From Lysobacterales bacterium (GTDB lineage: Bacteria > Pseudomonadota > Gammaproteobacteria > Xanthomonadales > Xanthomonadaceae), in NCBI GenBank assembly GCA_016718605.1, contig JADKCY010000011.1, positions 186,001 through 250,000 on the forward strand: 64,000 bases of DNA. Reading direction: 5' to 3'. The translations under genes were made by a program, and so were the position numbers. This document shows positions 41,280-50,134 of the stretch, in pieces; the stretch's first letter is position 1, and every line of letters starts with the position of its first letter. A model generated the notes under the pieces. It was given only the letters and a program-made list of their open reading frames with translations. It was not told the DNA's origin and did not search any database.

Positions 41280-42162
41280 GGAGATCCGCATCCGCAGGGG
41301 CAGAGTTTGGTCCAAGGGTGAACCGTGGATTGATGCGATACAGAACTCTTACCCCGCCCTTTGGGGTCGCTTCCTCCATGAAGTCAAACAGTTCGGTTGC
41401 AAGCATGAATTTCTTTAGGGTGCGGTGTCCGTAGCGTTTCGCCATCTGCCTGAATTCATCCGGCGCATGGACAGCGACGATTTGGCTGGCGGTAGAGAGC
41501 ACTGTCCAGCCGTCTGCACGCGCGGCTTGCAAGGTGATTTCGCCCAGCATCAGTGCCAGCTGACTGTGGCGCAGATGGATCATCTCCAATTGACGAAGGG
41601 TCTCTGGGGAGGACAAGGCCTTTATCGTCTCGTCAAGGATTTCCGTGAGGGACTCCGCGTAACACTTCAGTCGGTCACGCATTGGCAGGGCCAGGGCGTG
41701 GTCTGCGTCCAGTTGAGCCAACGCGGCCTCGGTACTTTTCGCACACGTGGGCTTCCAACGCGGCAAAAACTGATGAACGAGGTCGTTCCTTGCCTTGAGC
41801 ACCGCCTTCATTTCCACGCTGTACTGCTCAATGTAGGCGCGATCAGCGGGTGAGCTGAACGTGAAAGAGATTGATGACATCGTCGGCTGATCGTGAACGC
41901 CAGTCTCGTCACTGTCGCCCGCGTCCGACAGGATGTCTTCTACGAACAGTGTGGCAAGTTGTCCTAGAGTTTGCGCATGAACCTTCGCTTGCCGCTTCTT
42001 GATGTTCCTTTCGAAGGTCTCCAATGTGCCCTGAACGCGCATTTCCAGTAAGCGTTTGAGCAGCTGTTCGATGTGCTGGAACAGCAGCAGATTTCTGCCA
42101 ATTCGACGCAGCACCTCGTCTTTTGCGACGGTGGGTGCGTCGTTTTCTTGCGAATCGGTCAT
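41248..42162 (-). CDS. HEPN domain fused to LOTUS/OST-HTH RNA-binding domain
   Basis: A 304-residue protein. The N-terminal half is helical (LLLFQHIEQLLKRLLE) and contains Arg125-Asn126...His130 in KARNDLVHQF, the R-N-x3-H motif of HEPN ribonucleases. The C-terminal segment (about 218-284, DGWTVLSTASQIVAVHAPDE, then YGHRTLKKFMLATELFDF) fits the LOTUS (OST-HTH) fold that binds RNA. Together they predict an RNA-targeting RNase, likely in defence. ATG 42162 is the chosen start, without a clear ribosome-binding site; a longer frame to 42309 exists. It is convergent with the giant recombinase. Confidence 0.65.
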   Translation of the reverse strand: MTDSQENDAPTVAKDEVLRRIGRNLLLFQHIEQLLKRLLEMRVQGTLETFERNIKKRQAKVHAQTLGQLATLFVEDILSDAGDSDETGVHDQPTMSSISFTFSSPADRAYIEQYSVEMKAVLKARNDLVHQFLPRWKPTCAKSTEAALAQLDADHALALPMRDRLKCYAESLTEILDETIKALSSPETLRQLEMIHLRHSQLALMLGEITLQAARADGWTVLSTASQIVAVHAPDEFRQMAKRYGHRTLKKFMLATELFDFMEEATPKGGVRVLYRINPRFTLGPNSAPADADLLTEESTLRSK

Positions 42163-42786
42163 GGGCGAAGGAGGGTCTGGTGCGATCGACAGCAGGGTAC
42201 CAAATCGTGGGCACGGGCCGACCTTAAAGTCACAAGAGGCACCCACCGACCGAGTTGACTCCAATATGTGAAGATTTGTGCCAGTTGTAGATAGGCGGTT
42301 GTTCAGCACAGAAGGATTTGATCCCCTATTGTTGGGTCATTTGACCTGCTAGGTGCGGCCACTGCACCACATTATCAGGCACGCTGGATCTCATTTTCAC
42401 GTATTGCCTGGCGAAAGGTGAGTTTGCAGAAGTGCTTTTATGCATTCTTCACCTCGACAGTAGAGACTTGGTCAAGATCTTCTGTGGCCATTTCCTTTTT
42501 AGATTGTCAGCCGTGCCTTTGACCGGTTGCGACTTAATTGCTTCCTTGTGGATCGGACCGCATTGTTCAGGCACCCCATGTGCGCCACGGTGTCCCTCTC
42601 TGCGCACATAACTGTACATCATAATCTTTCTAATCAGTGCATCCATTCCTGATTGGGAGCGATTCATCACGGGTCTGGTCGAGCCCAGAAGTAGAAGTGG
42701 ACGCCGCGTGCCGGCTACCCAATATCGTCCTATTTCCCACCCAAACACTGTTTGCTTTGCCTTGATTTCCAATTTGGAGAGTATCG
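42163..42786. other. Intergenic region, lower GC, no supported gene
   Basis: A 107-codon minus-strand frame (42449-42772) has no ribosome-binding site or recognisable family. Composition is lower in GC than the flanking recombinase gene. Promoters for the HEPN gene (leftward) and the orphan gene at 42787 (rightward) should lie here. Confidence 0.5.
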
Positions 42787-43623
42787 GTGCGCATCGTTCT
42801 TGATTTTCACGCTGAACCGGGCCAGTGGGTTGACCTCAGAGCAATGATTGGACCTGCTTGGGTTGTACTCCAACGGGTGCTATCTTTGGATGAATTTAGG
42901 TCTACTGGAGAAGTGAACATTGTGCCAATGGAACTGAATCAAAATGGTTTCAAACTGCAGGCCATTTCGTCGAATAGCGGAGCGGTCTACGATTCCATAT
43001 TTGAGGTCGTTGAGCAAATTCATGAGTGTATAGAGCTGTTGGAACTCGCGGACGACCTTATGGTCAAAGGCCTACTTGATAGGTCAATGTTGCCTGAGAA
43101 ACGGTTGCCAGTTGGGGTGGTGGTGAAGGAAGCGCAAAGGGAGGTCCTTCATTATGACCAGGACACGGATGTTATCTCTTGCCAACGATCAAACTGGTCC
43201 GACGTAATTAATACAAACGTGAAGGTAGTGAAGGCGTTGTGCAAGCTAAATACCAACGGGATCCAGTGCAGGATTTCAGTGGGAGAGGAGGCAATGGACC
43301 TGCCTTACGTAAGGCCATCAATATTTCACTGGGGTGCTGGTCCAGGCGTCTTGCTGACATCGTGCTGCAGGGTGTCAGGGATCTATCCAATTGCCTGCGA
43401 GATGGAAGTGCAGATTGAGAACTATCGATGCGGAAAGGTCGTGCGCGCGCGATTTGCAGAGCATGTGTTCTCAAGCATGCACACTCTCAAGCCACCTTTT
43501 ACCTCGATGGTGGAGTACTCACAATCACACTCCTTGCTTCCACTACTGCCCGATCTCTCCGGCAGAATATTGATCGAGCGTCTATGGGATTTTCAAAGCC
43601 AAGGTGACTTGTTTGGTGGCTAG
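42787..43623 (+). CDS. Hypothetical protein of unknown family
   Basis: A 278-residue soluble protein starting at GTG 42787 behind GGAG. It begins MRIVLDFHAEPGQWVDLRAM, has no membrane segment or signal, and ends DFQSQGDLFGG. Cysteines cluster at LLTSCCRVSG and IACEM. GC content is visibly lower than in the core genome, and codon use differs. I recognise no domain. It lies between the HEPN-LOTUS gene and the XRE regulator, so an accessory or defence role is possible but unsupported. Confidence 0.6.
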   Translation: MRIVLDFHAEPGQWVDLRAMIGPAWVVLQRVLSLDEFRSTGEVNIVPMELNQNGFKLQAISSNSGAVYDSIFEVVEQIHECIELLELADDLMVKGLLDRSMLPEKRLPVGVVVKEAQREVLHYDQDTDVISCQRSNWSDVINTNVKVVKALCKLNTNGIQCRISVGEEAMDLPYVRPSIFHWGAGPGVLLTSCCRVSGIYPIACEMEVQIENYRCGKVVRARFAEHVFSSMHTLKPPFTSMVEYSQSHSLLPLLPDLSGRILIERLWDFQSQGDLFGG

Positions 43624-43745
43624 GTGTCGGCACTGAGGTGTTTTTTTGCGATGGGTCGTGGGTTCGCGGTGACGCGGGCCCCCGATCCCTGTCACCGCGA
43701 CCGACTTGGCGTTGAAGGGGTCAGCATGAATCCGGCAAAGCGGCC

Positions 43746-43991
43746 TTATTCCCGCGTGAAGTCCACCATCTGGCTTGGGACGTGTTGGGCAAGGTCCTCA
43801 AGCCGGCAGCCAAAGTACGCACAGAGTTTGTCGAGGTTATCGGTTCCCGTGTTGTATCCAACGTGGTTGGCGATCTTGGACAAGGTAATCCGATGGATGC
43901 CCGTCGCGTCCGCAACCTCGGCGAGCGTCACCACCCTTCGCTCCCTGTAGCCCTTGTCGGCGAGCAGTTCTTTGAGGCGAAACCTGATCAT
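43746..43991 (-). CDS. XRE-family transcriptional regulator
   Basis: An 81-residue DNA-binding protein that is a single Cro/C1-type helix-turn-helix (MIRFRLKELLADKGYRERRV, then TLAEVADATGIHRITLSKIANH and NLDKLCAYFGCRLEDLAQ). It is divergent from the excisionase-like gene with about 134 bp between, which suggests it controls the integrase module in the manner of a phage repressor. Confidence 0.9.
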   Translation of the reverse strand: MIRFRLKELLADKGYRERRVVTLAEVADATGIHRITLSKIANHVGYNTGTDNLDKLCAYFGCRLEDLAQHVPSQMVDFTRE

Positions 43992-44125
43992 CGGATGAAC
44001 AGAACCTTAATGGTGTTGCGTAAACTATTCGGATGATGTGGCGAAGCTCCATGTGATGTGCATTAATTACTTCAAACGTAGCGCAAACGCTACGTGCGAC
44101 GTGCCATCACTACACGGAGTTTGCC

Positions 44126-44362
44126 ATGAGCACTACCTACCTGACTACCGACGAGCTCGCTGATCGCATCCGCTATGACGCGCGCACCATCCGTAACCAG
44201 CTCAAGGACTCGGTCCTTTTGGAAGGGGTTCACTACTTCCGCCCCTTTGGCGGCCGCAAGATCCTCTACGTCTGGGATGCCATCGAGCGCGACATGAAAC
44301 TCGCATCGGCCGACCACGCCCCGCTGGTGCCGCTGACCTCTGGAGGCGCGATCCATGGCTAA
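44126..44362 (+). CDS. Excisionase-like winged-helix protein
   Basis: A 78-residue protein (MSTTYLTTDELADRIRYDAR, then TIRNQLKDSVLLEGVHYFRPFGGRK) with a MerR/AlpA-like helix-turn-helix as in recombination directionality factors. It overlaps the integrase start by 8 bp. The position directly before an integrase supports an excisionase role. Confidence 0.75.
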   Translation: MSTTYLTTDELADRIRYDARTIRNQLKDSVLLEGVHYFRPFGGRKILYVWDAIERDMKLASADHAPLVPLTSGGAIHG

Positions 44363-45575
44363 GGTCAGAGCACGGCGCGAGACGGGCAAGCTGTATTTCG
44401 ACTTCTTCTATCGAGGCGCTCGCTGCCGGGAGCAAACCGACCTTCCGGACACCCCGGCAAACCGCAAGCGGGTCGAGGCGGTAATGCAGCGAATCCGTGC
44501 CGAGATTGCACAGGGCGTGTTCGACTATGCCCATTATTTTCCAAACAGCAGACTACCGCGACGCGCGGAAGAGCAACGCTTCGCCGCGGCTCGCCGAGCG
44601 CCGTCTGCGAACGCTGTCAACGAGGGCGTGCCGATCCACGATGTGCCGACGTTTGCGGCGTTTGTTGACATCTGGCTGGGAGAAAACGACGTTCGCTGGC
44701 GCCGGACCACAAAAAAGCTCCGGCGCGAGATGATCGACGCCCACCTGATACCGACCTTCGGTGGCTTGGTGGTGGATACGATTTCTCGTCCCCAGCTGCT
44801 GGCATACCGCGCGAGTCTCGCGAGGCGTCCGGGTAGGTCAGGGCAGGGCACGCTTGCGCCAAAAACCATCAACGAGATCATGGCCGTGCTCCTGTCGATT
44901 CTGGCCGAGGCAGCTGACCGCTATGGCTTCACGCACCCCGGTGCGCGTGTTGGCCGTCTCAAGGTGCCGCGCCACGACATTCAGCCATTTAGCTTGGATG
45001 AAGCCATGAAGATCATCGACGCTTCACGTGCGGACTATCGGCACTACTTCACCGTTCGCTTCTTCACGGGGATGCGGACTGGCGAGGTGCACGGCTTGAA
45101 GTGGAAGTACGTTGATTTCGAGCGGCGGCAGATTCTGGTGCGTGAGTCCTTTACGCAGGGCGAGCAGGACGGTATCAAGACCGACGGCTCAATGCGCGAG
45201 ATTGCCATGAGCCAGCAGGTGTTCGATGCCTTGAGTGCGCAGCGCGCGTTGACCCAGCATCTGGGGGCCTATGTGTTTTGTCAGCGCACGGGCAAACCGA
45301 TTGATCTGCACAACTTCGTGGCGCGCGTCTGGAACCCGTTGTTGAGCCACCTTGGCCTGGCTCGCCGGCGCCCGTATCAGATGCGTCACACCGCCGCCAC
45401 GCTGTGGCTTGCCGCCGGTGAAAATCCGGAGTGGATTGCCCGCCAGTTGGGCCATACGACCACCGAGCTGCTCTTCCGGGTTTACTCGCGCTTCGTGCCG
45501 AACCTCACGCGACACGATGGTTCTGCGTTTGAGCGCATGTTGGCGGCGCGAAGTGCACAAGGAGACAACGGATGA
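44355..45575 (+). CDS. Tyrosine recombinase/phage-type integrase
   Basis: A 406-residue integrase. The N-terminal arm-binding domain (MAKVRARRETGKLYFDFFYR) is of the DUF3596 type. A SAM-like core-binding domain (FAAFVDIWLGENDVRWRRTT, then LLAYRASLARRPG) follows. The catalytic domain has Arg in TGMRTGEVHGL, Lys in GIKTDGSMREI, Arg in YQMRHTAATLW, His in RQLGHTTTEL and Tyr in FRVYSRFVPN. It appears intact. It overlaps the excisionase-like gene upstream and the HD gene downstream. Whether this enzyme or the giant recombinase moved the island is open. Confidence 0.93.
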   Translation: MAKVRARRETGKLYFDFFYRGARCREQTDLPDTPANRKRVEAVMQRIRAEIAQGVFDYAHYFPNSRLPRRAEEQRFAAARRAPSANAVNEGVPIHDVPTFAAFVDIWLGENDVRWRRTTKKLRREMIDAHLIPTFGGLVVDTISRPQLLAYRASLARRPGRSGQGTLAPKTINEIMAVLLSILAEAADRYGFTHPGARVGRLKVPRHDIQPFSLDEAMKIIDASRADYRHYFTVRFFTGMRTGEVHGLKWKYVDFERRQILVRESFTQGEQDGIKTDGSMREIAMSQQVFDALSAQRALTQHLGAYVFCQRTGKPIDLHNFVARVWNPLLSHLGLARRRPYQMRHTAATLWLAAGENPEWIARQLGHTTTELLFRVYSRFVPNLTRHDGSAFERMLAARSAQGDNG

Positions 45576-46417
45576 CCCGGACGCGTTGGACTGATCGCAT
45601 GTTCATCATGCCAGCGCTGATCATTGGCGCGGACGAATCCGATCCCGACGCAACCGCAGCGGGCTATGGGCGCTTTCAGCTCTGCAATCGAAGTGCCACC
45701 TGGACAGCGGTTGCGTGGCCGTCTGTCCACCTGCCTGCGGGGGATTCATGGGTCCCGCTCGTTCAGGCAACCGTGTTGGATGTCAGAGGCGATGACCTGT
45801 CTGATCCCATCGCGCTGGTGCACTGGGAACCGCTGGCGTCGACCACGATTCTGGATCTGATTCCGGACGCGTTCTGTCCCATCGCCGGTACCGTGCGGCA
45901 GAGCTGTGCCTTGATCAAAACGATTGAGTCGGATGTCATCCGGCGCTTGTTGGCCGAGGTCTTGCGACGCTCTGACGTGCATGCCAAGTACTGGACGTGT
46001 CCTGCATCGCTTCGTCATCACCATGCCGGTGCTGGTGGGCTGGCGCGGCACTGTCTTGAAGTGGCCGTCGCCGTTGACAGTGTTCGTGCTTTGGATCGAT
46101 GGCAGAAGGACATCGCCGTGGCCTATGCGTTCTTGCATGATCTGGGAAAGCTCTGGTGCTACGAGTCCGGCGTCTATGCGCCGCCGGTGAGTGGCGAGAC
46201 GCACGAGGCAGTGGGATATCGCGAATTGGGACCGACACTTCAGCGCTTCGCTGCGCAAGATCACCTCACCATTGGCGTGCTCGATACGTTGTTGTCGGGC
46301 GTCTGGAAGCGAGACTGGCGTGACCCGGCGGCGCCCATGGGCGACATCGTGCGGGCAATGGATCGCTTTAGTGCGGCACGTGCGGTGGGCAACGTGGCGG
46401 AGGCGATTCGCTTCTGA
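45572..46417 (+). CDS. HD-domain protein, TraI_2/MobH-like
   Basis: A 281-residue protein. The core (PASLRHHHAGAGGLARHCLE, then AVAYAFLHDLGKLWCYESG) matches the HD-type N-terminal domain of MobH relaxases (TraI_2): a His triplet, a GGL-x-x-H segment and an HD pair. It lacks the long C-terminal region of MobH relaxases, so it may be a stand-alone nuclease or phosphohydrolase. Its start overlaps the integrase stop (ATGA). This suggests a remnant of an integrative conjugative element, but no other transfer genes are present. Confidence 0.7.
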   Translation: MTRTRWTDRMFIMPALIIGADESDPDATAAGYGRFQLCNRSATWTAVAWPSVHLPAGDSWVPLVQATVLDVRGDDLSDPIALVHWEPLASTTILDLIPDAFCPIAGTVRQSCALIKTIESDVIRRLLAEVLRRSDVHAKYWTCPASLRHHHAGAGGLARHCLEVAVAVDSVRALDRWQKDIAVAYAFLHDLGKLWCYESGVYAPPVSGETHEAVGYRELGPTLQRFAAQDHLTIGVLDTLLSGVWKRDWRDPAAPMGDIVRAMDRFSAARAVGNVAEAIRF

Positions 46418-46813
46418 TGCACGGTGGTGCTTCGGGTGGCTCGCACTGCTGCCAAGGTGGCCAAGAAAGGACTCGCCAGTCGGGGCTAGCGTTACATGGC
46501 AAGGCGCAGACGTGCCGATCGCGATCTCGCGCGCTTCCCAAGAGGACAGGCGTCATCGGGGTCGATGAACCGGTCTCGGTCATGGATGCCCGCATGCGGA
46601 CGACGGCTCTTCACTCGCATCCATGCAGTGCGAACGTGGCGATGCAGGTCCGACGTTTGGGTCGCTAGACTGCGCGGATTTGCCGCCATCGCCGGGATCT
46701 TCTGGTCGGTGACCACGCAAGCGTGGAGATGGCAGCCGGCGTGAGGATCAGCCCATCAATGGACGTGTTGATCGGCTGATCGTTGCCACGCCGGTGCCAA
46801 TGGGAGGCCGGCG
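46418..46813. other. Intergenic region without a supported gene
   Basis: Open frames here (for example 46496-46744) are Arg/Trp-rich translations without ribosome-binding sites or plausible domain patterns. I see no repeat or RNA gene. Confidence 0.5.
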
Positions 46814-47218
46814 TCAGTCCATGACGCGATGGCCGATACGCGTGGTTTCACGGTAGGCGATGACGGCCGCGACGCTTGCGCTAACCCAAGGTGCCGCGCG
46901 GGTGATCTGGCGAGCAGCCTGACGATAGCCCAGGTGCTTTGCGGTGACCGCGGTGACACTGGTCACGACAGCGCCCGCGCGCTTTGCAGCGATGTGGGTA
47001 CCACCGGACGACCTGGCCGTACGGATGTCCTGCCATGCCATGGACTCATTCGCCGAGGACACGCCCAGAACCGCCAACATCTTGCGTTGAGCGAGCTTGC
47101 TCGGGTCAAACGCAGATAGCTCGATGGCGACCGCGACCGGGGCTGGCAACAAGTTGACGGCAAACGCGGCTGCGGCAGCGCCAGCACCCCATAGGCGAAC
47201 TTTGATCTTGGCGTTCAT
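46814..47218 (-). CDS. Small Ala-rich membrane or exported protein, hypothetical
   Basis: A 134-residue protein starting MNAKIKVRLWGAGAAAAAFAV, where basic residues precede a hydrophobic segment (residues 10-31) like a signal or anchor. A second hydrophobic stretch is near the C-terminus (PWVSASVAAVIAY). The middle is AFDPSKLAQRKMLAVLGVSS. I do not recognise it. It lies 26 bp downstream of the UDG-like gene on the same strand, so the two may form an operon divergent from the cas genes. Confidence 0.55.
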   Translation of the reverse strand: MNAKIKVRLWGAGAAAAAFAVNLLPAPVAVAIELSAFDPSKLAQRKMLAVLGVSSANESMAWQDIRTARSSGGTHIAAKRAGAVVTSVTAVTAKHLGYRQAARQITRAAPWVSASVAAVIAYRETTRIGHRVMD

Positions 47219-47244
47219 AGAGATTCCTAACGTGAGTCCTTGGT

Positions 47245-48012
47245 CTAAAAAGCAGAGGCGACTTGCACGCGCAGCCGATCGCGATCAGCGATGAGCTTTC
47301 TGGCATCCGTCTTGGCCGATGCCGCTTCGATGGCTTTGCTGCCACAGAAACAGGCAACACGCTCCGCATTTGCGCCGGACGGGTGGGGTACACCGCTCAG
47401 TACCTGCGATGCTCGCAATTGGCCTCCCCTTACGAATTCGCCAAGCACGTCGGCCGGCTGCTCGCCCAGCGGAATCCATAGGGCATCGCGCAAGGTGATC
47501 ACTTCCTGCGCAAATTCGCTGGATACCCATCGCTGCAGATACGGGGAGCGGCGAATGGGAATCTGGCGGTTGTAGTTGACACCATCAAAGAACACCGGAA
47601 AGCGCAGAACGGAGGTGTAGTTCACCACCCCGGCGTGCTCGCCAAACAGGGCCTGACAGGACGCGATCTGCAATCGATCCTGCAGTCCAATGGCGTCCAG
47701 GCAGCGGATGAGATTGCTGCGCATCGGACCTGAGAAAGAAGCGGTCGCCTTGGCGATGCGCAAGGCTGCCGCAGAGGAGATCCCAGAACGCACCGCGTCG
47801 CGTGCCGCGACAAGCGCGTTATTGGCTTGCTGCAACCCTGGGGTGATACCGACAAGGACGACCTTCGCATCGGGGTTGACGTACTCAAACGGCGAATACA
47901 TCACACGCAGCTTGCCCTCGCTGCTGAGACACAAGGAGGCGGGAAGGCCTGCATCGCTCGGGATGAAGTCGCGGACTTGCGGCAAAAAATGTTCAAACCA
48001 ATCAGTCGTCAT
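47245..48012 (-). CDS. Uracil-DNA glycosylase superfamily-like protein
   Basis: A 255-residue protein. LVGITPG and VPHPSGAN match the two active-site motifs (GxxPG and HPSG) of the uracil-DNA glycosylase superfamily. The catalytic Asp or Glu after the first motif is not obvious, so activity is uncertain. The start ATG 48012 has GGAG 9 bp upstream. It is divergent from cas2 with a 153-bp intergenic region. A role in protecting or modifying DNA is possible; a mere island gene is equally likely. Confidence 0.6.
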   Translation of the reverse strand: MTTDWFEHFLPQVRDFIPSDAGLPASLCLSSEGKLRVMYSPFEYVNPDAKVVLVGITPGLQQANNALVAARDAVRSGISSAAALRIAKATASFSGPMRSNLIRCLDAIGLQDRLQIASCQALFGEHAGVVNYTSVLRFPVFFDGVNYNRQIPIRRSPYLQRWVSSEFAQEVITLRDALWIPLGEQPADVLGEFVRGGQLRASQVLSGVPHPSGANAERVACFCGSKAIEAASAKTDARKLIADRDRLRVQVASAF

Positions 48013-48165
48013 CGTGGTCGCTCCGTTCAACATGGAGCCTAGATTGCCAATTGATCGCGTGATTGGTGCCAGTCGCAAGCTTGCCTGATGCACGGGCTCT
48101 CTTCGTCGGCAGCCACAAGCTTGCCATCCCTGCGGCTCAGGATGACCTTGCTGCACAGTGGTGTC

Positions 48166-48447
48166 ATGTCGCGATCCCTTCATCTCGCCTGTTACGACGT
48201 CAGCAGTGAGTTGCGTCTTCGCAATGCGCTGAAGGTGGCGCGTCGGTATGCAACTGGCGGGCAAAAGTCAGTACACGAATGCTGGCTGACACCCCAAGAG
48301 CTCGGTGACCTGTTGGCGGATTACAGCTATGTCATCGATCTGGACACCGACCGAGTGGTGCTGGTTCGCCTTGATGCCTCGCGCGCGGTTCGCTTTCGTC
48401 GTCAGGCGCAGGCACCCACCGATAACGAATTCCTCATGGTCGCGTGA
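48166..48447 (+). CDS. cas2: CRISPR-associated endoribonuclease-like Cas2 (first copy)
   Basis: A 93-residue Cas2 with ferredoxin-like pattern (LHLACYDVSSELRLRNALKV, then GGQKSVHECWLTPQEL). The Asp after the first strand (YD) is present. Cas2 dimers bridge two Cas1 dimers in spacer integration. ATG 48166 gives a normal length. Its stop overlaps the Cas1 start (GTGA). This form, with SVHECWLT, differs clearly from the second Cas2 of the module. Confidence 0.92.
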   Translation: MSRSLHLACYDVSSELRLRNALKVARRYATGGQKSVHECWLTPQELGDLLADYSYVIDLDTDRVVLVRLDASRAVRFRRQAQAPTDNEFLMVA

Positions 48448-49385
48448 ACATGACCAGTCTGCATGTAGATCAACGCGATGCCGACCTGCGCCATGCCGCC
48501 GGTGCCGTGGAAGTGCGATGCCAGGATGGGCGTATTCAACGCGTGCCTCTGGCGCAGCTCAGCCGACTGACGATTCACAGCGAGGCGACCGTCAGTGTCG
48601 GCCTTCTCCGACAACTTTCCGCGGCAGGCATTGCCCTGCTCATCACCGCAGGGCGTAGTCGTGGTGAGGCCTGCATGCTTTGGCCTCATGCCGGTGATGC
48701 ACGTCGTCGCTTGGCGCAATACCGAAGCCTTGATACCCCCGCGAGCTGTTTGGCCTGGGCCAAGCTCGTGGTGCGCTTGAAGGTGCATTCGCAGCGACGG
48801 GTATTGCGCCGTGCGCGTTTGCAGCGCCCCGACCTTCGCTATCCCCTCACGCGCGGCATAAAGCTGTTGGGCGGCGTGCTCGCGAAGGCAACTTCCGCAA
48901 CTGGCCTCAGCGCCCTAAGAGGCATCGAAGGCGTTGCCGCACGCATCTACTTCGGCGTCTTGCGTCATCTGTTTGCGCCGAGCCTCGGGTTTGTCGGACG
49001 TCGTCGAAGACCGCCCACAGATCCCGTCAATGCCTGCCTCTCACTTGGCTACACACTGCTGATGGGTCGGGCCTTGGATCTCGTGCATAGCGCGGGTTTG
49101 GACGCCGCCCTCGGGGCATTGCATGACCCAGCCTACAACCGTCCCAGCGCCGCATGCGATCTGATGGAACTGGAGCGTTGGCGCATTGAATGGCGTGTCT
49201 ATCGCCTGTTCGCGGAACAAAGTCTTACTGCCGAGCACTTTGGCCGCACCGCCGATGCCTGCTTACTCGGCAAGGCCGGTCGGCCGTTGTTCTTCGCTGC
49301 CATCGAGCCCGAACTGCGTCTTGCAGAGAAGCGCATGCGACGTTCCCTGTACCGCGCCATTCAGCAGCTCGAGGCAGCCCCGTGA
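48444..49385 (+). CDS. cas1: CRISPR integrase Cas1 (catalytic)
   Basis: A 313-residue Cas1. The metal ligands are Glu162 (LRGIEGVAARIYF), His227 (GALHDPAYNRPS) and Asp239 (ACDLMELER), so it should catalyse spacer integration into the array. The N-terminal beta domain is RVPLAQLSRLTIHSEATVSV. Starts GTG 48444 and ATG 48450 are both possible; GTG overlaps cas2 by 4 bp. The stop overlaps the next gene (GTGA). Confidence 0.94.
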   Translation: MNMTSLHVDQRDADLRHAAGAVEVRCQDGRIQRVPLAQLSRLTIHSEATVSVGLLRQLSAAGIALLITAGRSRGEACMLWPHAGDARRRLAQYRSLDTPASCLAWAKLVVRLKVHSQRRVLRRARLQRPDLRYPLTRGIKLLGGVLAKATSATGLSALRGIEGVAARIYFGVLRHLFAPSLGFVGRRRRPPTDPVNACLSLGYTLLMGRALDLVHSAGLDAALGALHDPAYNRPSAACDLMELERWRIEWRVYRLFAEQSLTAEHFGRTADACLLGKAGRPLFFAAIEPELRLAEKRMRRSLYRAIQQLEAAP

Positions 49386-50134
49386 GCAGCGAACCACGAA
49401 AGCACCTGCACATTCGTGCCCGCGAGGGCCTGCAACTGAGGTTGGAAGATGCGCAATCCTTGCTCGTTGAGCGCGATGGTGTCGTTGCGCTGCGATTGCC
49501 AGTGCCGCGGATCGGTGTGTTGGCCATCGAGGGCGACCTAGCGCTGACCACGGCACTCCTGCGAGTGCTCACATCGCACGGTGTCTACATTCAACTGATC
49601 AGTCCGCAAGGCAATCTGACGACCGAAATTGTCCAAGTGGCCGACCCCAGTCCATGGGAATCCGAACTTGATCGCCTGCTGGAACAAATCGATTGGCGCC
49701 CGTCCTACCATCACTGGCGCCTTCGTCAAAATCTCTGGGCGGCGGCACGCGCGCTCGGTAAGCGTGTCAGCGTTGCGGAGCTACTCAGCTTTCGCCATCC
49801 CACGCGTCTGGCGCGTCTTATGTTGGCCAAACGGCCGCGCGCTGAACGGGTCTATGTCGATATTCAATCGCACATCCATCACGACCTGATGTCCGTCATG
49901 GCCGAGCAGCATTGGCCCGCAGTCCATCGACGTCGTCATCCGGCCGGGCCACACCTCAAGCGCGACCTGCTGCACGCTATGCAATATGAAGCATTGCAGC
50001 AGATTCGACGAAGCGCGGCGCGCGATAGCGCTCAGTGGTATGCCGCGCACCGAGAGCAACTTCGCGCACGCGCACGTGCCACGCTCGACAGCTTCGCAGC
50101 TTGGCTATCTCAACGCCTCGACCATCCGCTATGA
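49382..50134 (+). CDS. Cas1-like protein without catalytic triad
   Basis: A 250-residue protein between Cas1 and the second Cas2. Residues 25-80 (LVERDGVVALRLPVPRIGVL, then LALTTALLRVLTSHGVYIQL) follow the N-terminal beta-domain pattern of Cas1. The C-terminal part is helical, but I see no Glu-His-Asp arrangement as in Cas1; the sequences around HIHHDLMSVMAEQHWPAV are different. It is likely a non-catalytic partner in a mixed Cas1 complex. GTG 49382 and stop 50132-50134 overlap both neighbours by 4 bp. A divergent accessory protein unrelated to Cas1 is the alternative. Confidence 0.6.
   Translation: MSSEPRKHLHIRAREGLQLRLEDAQSLLVERDGVVALRLPVPRIGVLAIEGDLALTTALLRVLTSHGVYIQLISPQGNLTTEIVQVADPSPWESELDRLLEQIDWRPSYHHWRLRQNLWAAARALGKRVSVAELLSFRHPTRLARLMLAKRPRAERVYVDIQSHIHHDLMSVMAEQHWPAVHRRRHPAGPHLKRDLLHAMQYEALQQIRRSAARDSAQWYAAHREQLRARARATLDSFAAWLSQRLDHPL

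Noticed and set aside
42449..42772. 107-codon minus-strand frame in the low-GC gap
   Set aside because: No ribosome-binding site, no family resemblance, and it fills what should be a divergent promoter region.
46496..46744. 82-codon frame after the HD gene
   Set aside because: Arg/Trp-rich composition typical of out-of-frame reading; no start signal.
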